The notes under the pieces were generated by a model, which ran no database searches, was not told the DNA's origin, and saw nothing but the letters and a program-made list of their open reading frames with translations. A stretch of 64,000 nucleotides of DNA from Ramlibacter alkalitolerans (GTDB lineage: Bacteria > Pseudomonadota > Gammaproteobacteria > Burkholderiales > Burkholderiaceae_C), in assembly GCF_016722765.1 (NCBI RefSeq), contig NZ_JAEQND010000001.1:310001-374000 (forward strand). Reading direction: 5' to 3'. Below, one piece after another: positions 57,627 to 64,000 of the stretch; the first letter of the stretch is position 1, and each line of letters opens with the position of its first letter. Made by a program: the position numbers and the translations under genes.

Positions 57627-60116
57627 TCAATTCCTCACCGGCTTCCCCGTGCTCAGCATCCCCAGGATCCGCTCCTGCGTCTTCGGGTGCTGCACCAGTT
57701 CGCAGAAGGCCTGGCGTTCCAGCGCCATGAGGTACTCCTCCGTCACCAAGGTGTTCGCATCGACATCCCCGCCCGTGACCACGTTGGCGATCAGCGAGGC
57801 GATGTGGAAGTCGTGCGCGCTCGCGAAGCCGCCATCGCGCAGGTTCACCAGCTGGCCCTGGATCGTCGCCTTCGCGCTGCGCCCCGCCACCGGGAACATG
57901 CGCCTGTGCGGCGGACGGTAGCCGGCGTCGTACAGGGCCTTCGCCTGCTGCAGGGCCACGTACAGGAGTTCGTCCTTGTTCGGCACGATCACATCGCTAT
58001 CCAGCAGGTAGCCGATCTTGCGCGACTCGATCGCGCTGGTGCCCACCTTGGCCATCGCGGCGGCGGTGAAGCCCTCGGTCAGGAACTTCAGCAGGTCCTT
58101 GTCGGTGCTCGTCGCCGCGTTCTCCGCCGCCCGGCGCGCGATGTAGGTCAGGCCGCCGGCACCCGGCACCAGGCCCACGCCCACTTCCACCAGCCCGATG
58201 TAGCTTTCCATCGCCGCCACGCGCTTCGCCGAATACAGGCCCAGCTCGCAGCCGCCGCCCAGCGCCAGCCCGCGGATCGCGGACACGACCGGCACGCTCG
58301 CATAGCGCAGGCGCAGCATGGTCTGCTGCATGAAGCCTTCGGCGTCCTCGATCGCCGCCACGCCCACCGCGACGAAGGCGGGCAGCGTCGACTCCAGGTC
58401 GGCACCGGCGCTGAAGGGTTCGTCGCCCGACCAGATCACCAGCCCCTGGTAGTCCTTCTCCGCGGTCTCGATCGCCTGCTGCAGCCCTTCGCAGACCTCG
58501 GGGCTGATGGTGTGCATCTTGGTCTTGAGGCTGACGATCAGCACCTCGTGGTCCAGCGTCCACAGGCGCACGTTCCTGTCCTCGTGCACCGTCGTGCCCG
58601 CCGTCTCGAAGCGCGCACCGGCCTCGCCGCGCAGCAGTTCCGGGAACACCTGGCGCTGGTACACCGGCAGCACGCGCCGGGGCTCGAACCGGCCGCTCGT
58701 GGGATTGAACGAGCCCTCCGCCGTGTGCACGCCGCCGGCTTCGGCCACCGGGCCCTTGAACACCCATTCGGGCAGCGGCGCTTTCGACAGCGCCTTGCCG
58801 GCGTCTATGTCTTCCTGGATCCACTGCACCACCTGCAGCCAGCCGGCTTCCTGCCACAGCTCGAAGGGGCCCTGCTTCATGCCGAAGCCCCAGCGCATCG
58901 CCTGGTCGACGTCGCGCGCCGTCTCGGCAATCGTCGCGAGGTGCACCGCCGCGTAGTGGAAACCGTTGCGCAGGATCGACCACAGGAACTGGCCCTGCGC
59001 GCCGCTGGCATTGCGCAGCAGCTTCAGGCGTTCGGCCGCCGGCTTCCTCAGCATGCGGCCATAGACCTCGTCGGCCTTCTCGCCGCCCGGCACATAGTCC
59101 TTGCGCGCCGGGTCGAAGCGCAGGATGTCGCGCCCGACCTTGCGGTAGAAGCCCGCCTTGGTCTTCTGGCCCAGGTTGCCCTGTTCCAGCAGCACCTTCA
59201 GCACCTCGGGCGTCGCGAAGCTGCCGTAGAAGGGGTCCGTCTCGGCCGACAGCGTGTCCTGCAGGGTCTTGATGACGTGGGCCATCGTGTCCAGGCCCAC
59301 CACGTCCGCCGTGCGGAAGGTGCCGCTGGAGGCGCGCCCCAGCTTCTTGCCCGTGAGATCGTCGACCACATCGAAGCTCAGGCCGAACTTCTCCACCTCG
59401 CGCATGGTGCCCAGCATGCCGGCGATGCCGACCCGGTTGGCGATGAAGTTCGGCGTGTCCTTGGCCCGCACCACGCCCTTGCCCAGCCCGCTGGTCACGA
59501 AGGTCTCGAGATCGTCGAGGATCTGCGGCTTCGTGGTCGGCGTCGCGATCAGCTCCACCAAATACATGTACCGCGGCGGATTGAAGAAGTGGATGCCGCA
59601 AAAGCGCGGCTTCAGGGCCTCCGGCAGCGCCTCGGCCATCTTCGTGATCGACAGGCCCGAGGTATTGGAGGCGACGATCGCGTGCGGCGCCACGTGCGGC
59701 GCGATCTTCCTGTAGAGATCGAGCTTCCAGTCCATGCGCTCGGCGATCGCCTCGATCACGAGGTCGCATTCGCCCAGCAGCGCCAGGTGCTCCTCGTAGT
59801 TCGCCGGCTGGATCAGCGCGGCGTCCTCGGGCACGCCCAGCGGCGAGGGCTTGAGCTTCTTCAGCCCTTCCACCGCCTTGGTCACGACGCCGTTCTTCGG
59901 GCCTTCCTTGGCGGGCAGGTCGAACAGCACCACGGGCACCTTGACGTTGACGAGGTGCGCAGCGATCTGCGCCCCCATCACGCCGGCGCCGAGCACGGCC
60001 ACCTTCTTCACCGTGAACCGGTTCGCCGTCCGGCCCCTGCCTTCGCCCGAAGCGGCCGTGCCGCCCCCGCCCGCCTGTTCATGTTCCTTGTACACCGCCG
60101 CTCCTTGCTTGTTCAT
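57627..60116 (-). CDS. 3-hydroxyacyl-CoA dehydrogenase/enoyl-CoA hydratase (FadN-like order)
   Basis: A bifunctional beta-oxidation enzyme of 829 residues. The NAD-binding dehydrogenase domain comes first (VKKVAVLGAGVMGAQIAAHLVN, about 36-57; SGLSITKMAEAL and FCGIHFFNPPRYMYLVELI follow). The crotonase domain comes last (about 555-740, FSAGADLESTLPAF and IRGLALGGGCELGLYSAKRVAA). This order is that of FadN and the reverse of FadB/FadJ. A glycine-rich lead of about 35 residues precedes the fold. ATG 60116 shares a base with the DUF2147 stop. Confidence 0.93.
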   Translation of the reverse strand: MNKQGAAVYKEHEQAGGGGTAASGEGRGRTANRFTVKKVAVLGAGVMGAQIAAHLVNVKVPVVLFDLPAKEGPKNGVVTKAVEGLKKLKPSPLGVPEDAALIQPANYEEHLALLGECDLVIEAIAERMDWKLDLYRKIAPHVAPHAIVASNTSGLSITKMAEALPEALKPRFCGIHFFNPPRYMYLVELIATPTTKPQILDDLETFVTSGLGKGVVRAKDTPNFIANRVGIAGMLGTMREVEKFGLSFDVVDDLTGKKLGRASSGTFRTADVVGLDTMAHVIKTLQDTLSAETDPFYGSFATPEVLKVLLEQGNLGQKTKAGFYRKVGRDILRFDPARKDYVPGGEKADEVYGRMLRKPAAERLKLLRNASGAQGQFLWSILRNGFHYAAVHLATIAETARDVDQAMRWGFGMKQGPFELWQEAGWLQVVQWIQEDIDAGKALSKAPLPEWVFKGPVAEAGGVHTAEGSFNPTSGRFEPRRVLPVYQRQVFPELLRGEAGARFETAGTTVHEDRNVRLWTLDHEVLIVSLKTKMHTISPEVCEGLQQAIETAEKDYQGLVIWSGDEPFSAGADLESTLPAFVAVGVAAIEDAEGFMQQTMLRLRYASVPVVSAIRGLALGGGCELGLYSAKRVAAMESYIGLVEVGVGLVPGAGGLTYIARRAAENAATSTDKDLLKFLTEGFTAAAMAKVGTSAIESRKIGYLLDSDVIVPNKDELLYVALQQAKALYDAGYRPPHRRMFPVAGRSAKATIQGQLVNLRDGGFASAHDFHIASLIANVVTGGDVDANTLVTEEYLMALERQAFCELVQHPKTQERILGMLSTGKPVRN

Positions 60117-60544
60117 CACTGGACGCGCACCCAGGTCTGCGTGCGGAAGAACGGACCGATGTAGCCGCGCACCTGCAGCTTCTGCCCGCCCTCGATGGGC
60201 GCCAGGCGCAAGGTGTATTCCTTGCCGTTCTCGGGATCCAGGATCTTGCCGTTCTCCCACACGTCCTGGCCCTCGGTCTTCTTCGCCCCGCGGATGATCT
60301 CCAGGCCATTGATGGCCTGGCCCTTGCGCTCGTCCCTGCATTCCTCGCAGGTCGGCTTGGCGTCCTTCTTGAGGGTCTTTTCGATGCGGCCGGTCAGCAC
60401 GCCGCCGCTGTCGGTGATGCGGATCTCCGCCTTCGGTTCACCGGTCTTGTCGTCGATGCTGCGCCACAGTCCGACGGGCGACACCTGCGCGAAGGCGCTG
60501 GAAAACGCCAGGGCGGCGCCGAGGAGGATGAGTGTCTTCTTCAT
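60116..60544 (-). CDS. DUF2147 exported protein
   Basis: A 142-residue periplasmic protein with signal peptide (TLILLGAALAFSSAFA, cleaved near 19). The DUF2147 domain is clear: GLWRSIDDKTGEPKAEIRI, the CEECRDERKGQAINGLEII segment with two Cys, and LDPENGKEYTLRLAPIEGGQKLQVRGYIGPFFRTQTWVRV. Its task is unknown. It is constantly found between acyl-CoA dehydrogenase and fadN genes in Burkholderiales. It overlaps both neighbours. Confidence 0.88.
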   Translation of the reverse strand: MKKTLILLGAALAFSSAFAQVSPVGLWRSIDDKTGEPKAEIRITDSGGVLTGRIEKTLKKDAKPTCEECRDERKGQAINGLEIIRGAKKTEGQDVWENGKILDPENGKEYTLRLAPIEGGQKLQVRGYIGPFFRTQTWVRVQ

Positions 60545-62337
60545 GCCAGGGCCGCGTCGGTATCGAGGAGGACCTTGACGCCGGAGCGCGCGGTGCGCAT
60601 CAGCGTCGCCGTTTCGGGGAACAGGCGCGCGAAGTAGAAGCGCGCCGTCTGCAGCTTGGCCTGGTAGAACGGGTCGGTGTTGCCCGCCTCGATCTCCTTG
60701 AGCGCGACCTGCGCCATGCGGGCGAAGAAGTAGCCGAACACCAGGTGGCCCAGCACGCGCAGGTAGTCCGTCGCCGCGGCGCCGACCTCGTCGGGGTTCT
60801 GGTAGCCCTTGAAGCCGATCTCGGTCGTGAACTTCGTCATCTGGTCGCCCAGGAAGGCGATCGGGTTGATGAACTCCGCCATCTTCTCGTTGACGCCCTC
60901 TTCCTCCACCAGCTGCGCCACCAGCTTGCCGAACTTCTTGAGCGTGGCGCCGTTGTTCGACAGCACCTTGCGCCCCAGCAGGTCCAGCGACTGCACGGTG
61001 TTCGTGCCTTCGTAGATCATGTTGATGCGGTTGTCGCGCACGAACTGCGACATGCCGTGTTCCTCGATGTAGCCATGGCCGCCGAACACCTGCAGGCAGG
61101 CATTGGTGGCGACGTGTCCGTTGTCGGTGAGGAAGGCCTTCACGATGGGCGTGAGCAGGGCCACGAGTTCCGCGGACTCGGCGCGCACCTTCTCGTCGGG
61201 GTGGTACAGCTCCTTGTCGAGGAGCATGGTGCAGTAGATCGCCAGCGCCCGGCCGCCTTCGGCATAGGCCTTGGCCGTGAGCAGCATCTTGCGCACGTCC
61301 GGGTGCACGATGATCGGGTCGGCCGGCTGGTCCTTGGCCTTGACGCCGCTGAGCGAGCGCATCTGGATGCGGTCCTTGGCATAGGCCAGCGCGTTCTGGA
61401 ACGCGACTTCGGTCAGGCCCAGCGACTGGTTGCCCACGCCCAGCCGCGCCGCGTTCATCATCACGAACATCGCCGGCAGCCCCTTGTTGGGCTCGCCCAC
61501 CAGCGTGCCCACGGCGCCTTCCAGCACCAGTTGCGCTGTGGCATTGCCGTGGATGCCCATCTTGTGCTCCAGGCCGGCGCAGTGGATGCCGTTGCGTTCG
61601 CCGATGGAGCCGTCGGCGTTCACCATGTACTTGGGCACGACGAACAGCGAGATCCCCTTGCTGCCCTGCGGCGCGTCCGGCAGGCGGGCCAGCACCAGGT
61701 GGATGATGTTCGGCGTCATGTCGTGCTCGCCGGCGGAGATGAAGATCTTGGTGCCGGTGATCCGGTAGGTGCCGTCCGCCTGCGGCTCGGCCTTCGTGCG
61801 CAGCAGGCCCAGGTCGGTGCCGCAGTGCGGCTCGGTCAGGCACATCGTGCCGGTCCACTCGCCGCTCACGAGTTTCGGCAGGTAGGTCCGCTTCTGTTCT
61901 TCGGTGCCGTGGGTCTCGAGCGCCGCATAGGCGCCGTGCGACAGGCCGGGATACATGGTCCAGGCCTGGTTGGCGCTATTGAGCATCTCGTACAGGCACT
62001 GGTTCAGCACCAGCGGCAGGCCCTGGCCGCCGAAGTGCGGGTCGCAGGAGAGGGCGGGCCAGCCGCCCTCGATGAACCTGGCGTAGGCCTCCTTGAAGCC
62101 CTTGGGGGTCGTGACCTCGTGCGTCTTCGCATCGAGCGTGCAGCCCTGCTCGTCGCCGACGCGGTTCAGCGGGAAGGTGACCTCGCTGGCGAACTTGCCA
62201 CCTTCCTCCAGCACCGCGTTGATGGTGTCGGCGTCGATGTCGGCATGGCGGGGACAGGGCTTGAGTTCCTCGGCGAGATGGAACACCTCGTGGATCAGGA
62301 ACTGCATGTCGCGCAGCGGCGGGGTGTACGTGGGCAT
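60541..62337 (-). CDS. Acyl-CoA dehydrogenase, large-subfamily (DmdC/FadE-like)
   Basis: A FAD-dependent acyl-CoA dehydrogenase of 598 residues, longer than the 390-residue group because of N- and C-terminal extra domains. MCLTEPHCGTDLGLLRTKAEP and GTYRITGTKIFISAGEHDM bind FAD. GGHGYIEEHGMSQFVRDNRINMIYEGTNTVQSLDLLGRK carries the catalytic Glu of YEGTN. The type (3-methylmercaptopropionyl-CoA and long acyl-CoA dehydrogenases) fits a fatty-acyl substrate. ATG 62337 lies three bases from the tetR stop, so the operon starts with the regulator. Confidence 0.92.
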   Translation of the reverse strand: MPTYTPPLRDMQFLIHEVFHLAEELKPCPRHADIDADTINAVLEEGGKFASEVTFPLNRVGDEQGCTLDAKTHEVTTPKGFKEAYARFIEGGWPALSCDPHFGGQGLPLVLNQCLYEMLNSANQAWTMYPGLSHGAYAALETHGTEEQKRTYLPKLVSGEWTGTMCLTEPHCGTDLGLLRTKAEPQADGTYRITGTKIFISAGEHDMTPNIIHLVLARLPDAPQGSKGISLFVVPKYMVNADGSIGERNGIHCAGLEHKMGIHGNATAQLVLEGAVGTLVGEPNKGLPAMFVMMNAARLGVGNQSLGLTEVAFQNALAYAKDRIQMRSLSGVKAKDQPADPIIVHPDVRKMLLTAKAYAEGGRALAIYCTMLLDKELYHPDEKVRAESAELVALLTPIVKAFLTDNGHVATNACLQVFGGHGYIEEHGMSQFVRDNRINMIYEGTNTVQSLDLLGRKVLSNNGATLKKFGKLVAQLVEEEGVNEKMAEFINPIAFLGDQMTKFTTEIGFKGYQNPDEVGAAATDYLRVLGHLVFGYFFARMAQVALKEIEAGNTDPFYQAKLQTARFYFARLFPETATLMRTARSGVKVLLDTDAALA

Positions 62338-62340
62338 CTT

Positions 62341-63045
62341 CTACTCCTTGGCGTTCTTGGCCGCTCGGGCGGTTCTGGGAAGGGATCGGACGGTGGGCGA
62401 GGGTTTCGCGCCGTAGCGTTGCAGGATGTTCTCGAAGCCCGCATTCGCATGGGCGATCGAGTCGGGGAGCCTGAGGAAGCGGGCCTCGTAGTGCAGCGCC
62501 AGGATCAGGCCGTGGATCTCGAACAGCATCTGCTCCTCGTCGGTCCCGGCGTCGATGTGGCCCTCTTCCTTGGCCAGGGCGATGGCGCGCTTCATCGCCT
62601 CGTGCCAGCTCTGCACGGACGAGGCGAGCGCGTCGCGCACCGGCCCGGGCCGGTCGTCGAATTCGACCGCGCCGCTGATGTAGATGCAGCCGGAATCGAT
62701 CTCGATGGAGGTGCGCTGCATCCAGTTGGCGAACATGGCGCGCAGCCGCGGCAGGCCGCGCGGCTCGCCCATCGCGGGATAGAACACCTCCTGCTCGAAG
62801 CGGGCGTGGTACTCGCGGATGACGGAGATCTGCAGTTCCTCGCGCGAGCCGAAGTGGGCGAAGACGCCCGACTTGCTCATTTGCGTGACCTCGGCCAGGG
62901 CGCCGATCGACAGGCCCTCCAGGCCGATCTGGGTGGCCAGCCCGAGGGCGGCATCGACGATCGCCGCCTTGGTCTGCTGGCCCTTCTGCAGCGCCTTGCC
63001 CTCGCGGGCGCGGCCGGGCTTCATCGGCAGGTCGGTGACGGACAT
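62341..63045 (-). CDS. TetR/AcrR-type repressor of the acyl-CoA operon
   Basis: A TetR family repressor of 234 residues. The N-terminal helix-turn-helix is TKAAIVDAALGLATQIGLEGLSIGALAEVTQMSKSGVFAHFGSREELQ (about 26-73), and the ligand domain has DSGCIYISGAVEFDDRPGPVRDAL. The residue pattern resembles regulators of fatty acid degradation in Burkholderiales that respond to acyl-CoA. It heads the fad operon, and a dyad operator lies upstream of its ATG. An ORF reading farther upstream belongs to other DNA. Confidence 0.9.
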   Translation of the reverse strand: MSVTDLPMKPGRAREGKALQKGQQTKAAIVDAALGLATQIGLEGLSIGALAEVTQMSKSGVFAHFGSREELQISVIREYHARFEQEVFYPAMGEPRGLPRLRAMFANWMQRTSIEIDSGCIYISGAVEFDDRPGPVRDALASSVQSWHEAMKRAIALAKEEGHIDAGTDEEQMLFEIHGLILALHYEARFLRLPDSIAHANAGFENILQRYGAKPSPTVRSLPRTARAAKNAKE

Positions 63046-63071
63046 GGGTACGGGTGCTCGACAGAATAAAA

Positions 63072-63085
63072 CGAACGATCGTGCG
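63072..63085. promoter_or_regulatory. Candidate TetR operator
   Basis: CGAACGATCGTGCG is a 14-bp dyad (core ACGATCGT perfect, one mismatched pair outside) in the AT-rich 160-base spacer between the divergent tetR and Bug-family genes, 27 bases from the tetR start. AAAACGAACGATCGTGCGATTTT around it extends the symmetry. It is the natural site for autoregulation. Confidence 0.6.
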
Positions 63086-63205
63086 ATTTTGACCGATTTT
63101 CGGCGGCCGCGGTTTGGAGGGAGTCCTCTAGAAACCCGGTCAGCGGGTTTTCCCCGCCCCCTGCCTGCCGCGGCGCCGTCACGATCCGGCCGCAGGAGAA
63201 GCGCC

Positions 63206-64000
63206 ATGCACCCCATCCCCCGCCGCACGCTGCTGGCCAGCGCCGGTGCCGCCATCGCCGCGCCGCTGCTCGCCCGCGCCCAGGACACCATCGCCGGCGG
63301 ACGGCCGATCACGCTGGTCGTGTCGTATCCCGCCGGCGGCGGCGCCGACCTGATGGCGCGGCTGCTCGCGCCGCACATGGCGCAGGCGCTGGGGCAGAAC
63401 GTGGTGGTGGACAACAAGCCGGGCGCCAGCGGGCAGCTCGCCGCGGCGCAGGTCGCGCGCGCCACGCCGGACGGCAGCCAGCTGCTGCTGGACGCATCGA
63501 ACTTCGCCGTCAATCCCTCGCTGTTCCCCAAGCTGCCCTACGACAGCGCCACCGCGTTCACGCCGCTGGCCGTGCTGGCGCTGTTCCCGAACGTGATGGT
63601 GTGCACGCCTTCCTACGAGGCCAGGAGCGTGCGCGACGTGATCCGGCTCGCGAAGGAGAAGCCGGCGCAGATCGCCTATGCGTCCTCGGGCAACGGCTCG
63701 GCGCAGCACCTCGCCGGCGCCCTGTTCGAGCAACGGGCCGGTGTGCGGCTGGTGCACGTGCCGTACAAGGGCGGCGGACCGGCGCTCAACGACGTGATGG
63801 GCGGGCAGGTGCCGCTGTTCTTCGCCAATGTCGCGTCCTCGCTCGGGCACATCCAGGCCGGCAAGCTGCGGCCGCTGGCGGTCACCAGCCTGCGGCGGGC
63901 CCGCGCCCTGCCCGAGATGCCGACGATGGAGGAAGCAGGCGTGGCCGGCTACGAGGTGCTGGAATGGAACCCGGTGCTGGCACCGGCAGGCATCGCACCG
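63206..64000 (+). CDS. Bug-family (tripartite tricarboxylate-type) binding protein, partial
   Basis: The window ends inside this gene; 265 codons are present without a stop. An export signal with twin Arg (PRRTLLASAGAAIAAPLLARA, cleaved near 25) is followed by ITLVVSYPAGGGADLMARLLAPHMAQALGQNVVVDNKPGASGQLAAAQVA. VPYKGGGPALNDVMGGQVPLFFANVASSLGHIQAGKLRPLAVTS also matches, the hallmark of Bug (TctC-like) periplasmic receptors for carboxylates or amides. A GGAGAAG ribosome-binding site precedes ATG 63206. It is divergent from tetR. No transporter partner is in view. Confidence 0.92.
   Translation, partial: MHPIPRRTLLASAGAAIAAPLLARAQDTIAGGRPITLVVSYPAGGGADLMARLLAPHMAQALGQNVVVDNKPGASGQLAAAQVARATPDGSQLLLDASNFAVNPSLFPKLPYDSATAFTPLAVLALFPNVMVCTPSYEARSVRDVIRLAKEKPAQIAYASSGNGSAQHLAGALFEQRAGVRLVHVPYKGGGPALNDVMGGQVPLFFANVASSLGHIQAGKLRPLAVTSLRRARALPEMPTMEEAGVAGYEVLEWNPVLAPAGIAP

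Overview
The window is very G+C-rich, densely coding and almost free of spacers. Gene content points to a betaproteobacterium of the Burkholderiales, most likely a Comamonadaceae member such as Ramlibacter, Variovorax or a relative. The signs are a Bug-type periplasmic binding protein, a livHMGF operon with its own acyl-CoA ligase, the actP/DUF485 with DUF294 and DnaQ-like module, several acyl-CoA clusters, and REP-like palindromes of the kind common in that family. No rRNA, tRNA, transposase, prophage or CRISPR array was seen. The taxonomic call is inference.

Layout. 0.1-5.5 kb: a HypT/YjiE-like LysR regulator, a phasin-like protein and small enzymes (VOC, YfcE phosphodiesterase, SnoaL-like), an MFS transporter, SRPBCC and YciI proteins. 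Three copies of a 126-130 bp palindromic element lie in the gene-poor gaps. 5.8-10.6 kb: acetate permease ActP with DUF485, divergent from a cNMP/CBS/nucleotidyltransferase protein and a DnaQ-like exonuclease. 10.7-15.6 kb: a hybrid histidine kinase, a small membrane protein, an Atm1-type ABC exporter and a YciA-type thioesterase. 15.7-23.4 kb: a crotonase running into REP sequence, then the operon livH-livM-livG-livF, acyl-CoA ligase, binding protein. 23.5-33.6 kb: an AI-2E family protein, then on the minus strand uvrA2-like, cyclase-FHA, and a biotin-dependent acyl-CoA carboxylase operon (carboxyltransferase, acyl-CoA dehydrogenase, biotin carboxylase, thioesterase) of the methylcrotonyl/geranyl type.

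33.8-41.0 kb is a plus-strand operon that reads as copper acquisition and delivery: DUF2946 protein, TonB-dependent receptor, PepSY membrane protein with nine H-x-x repeats, dedicated TonB/ExbB/ExbD, Sco and PCuAC chaperones. 41.1-44.7 kb holds an ECF42-type sigma factor, its VOC and DGPF/YCII partners and a promoter-like motif, a TPR protein and a second DGPF protein. 44.7-52.6 kb (minus) is one overlapping operon. It encodes a PQQ alcohol dehydrogenase with the Asp-x-Asp signature of lanthanide enzymes, a XoxJ-like periplasmic protein, a lipoprotein cytochrome c, and a complete cytochrome-c-domain-containing (caa3-like) copper oxidase with CtaG. Together with the copper operon this suggests a dedicated alcohol-to-oxygen respiratory chain with its own metal supply.

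52.8-63.0 kb is minus-strand fatty-acyl/CoA catabolism: an HSDL2-like SDR, crotonase, DsbA-type isomerase, an SDR lacking its catalytic Ser/Tyr, thiolase, a FadN-like bifunctional enzyme, DUF2147, acyl-CoA dehydrogenase and a TetR regulator with a palindromic operator. A DUF559 endonuclease-fold gene bounded by inverted palindromes sits between thiolase and fadN like an inserted cassette. The window ends inside a Bug-family binding protein gene. The observations most worth following are the DUF559 cassette, the covarying palindromic element, the alcohol dehydrogenase/oxidase operon, the copper operon and the ECF42 promoter match.
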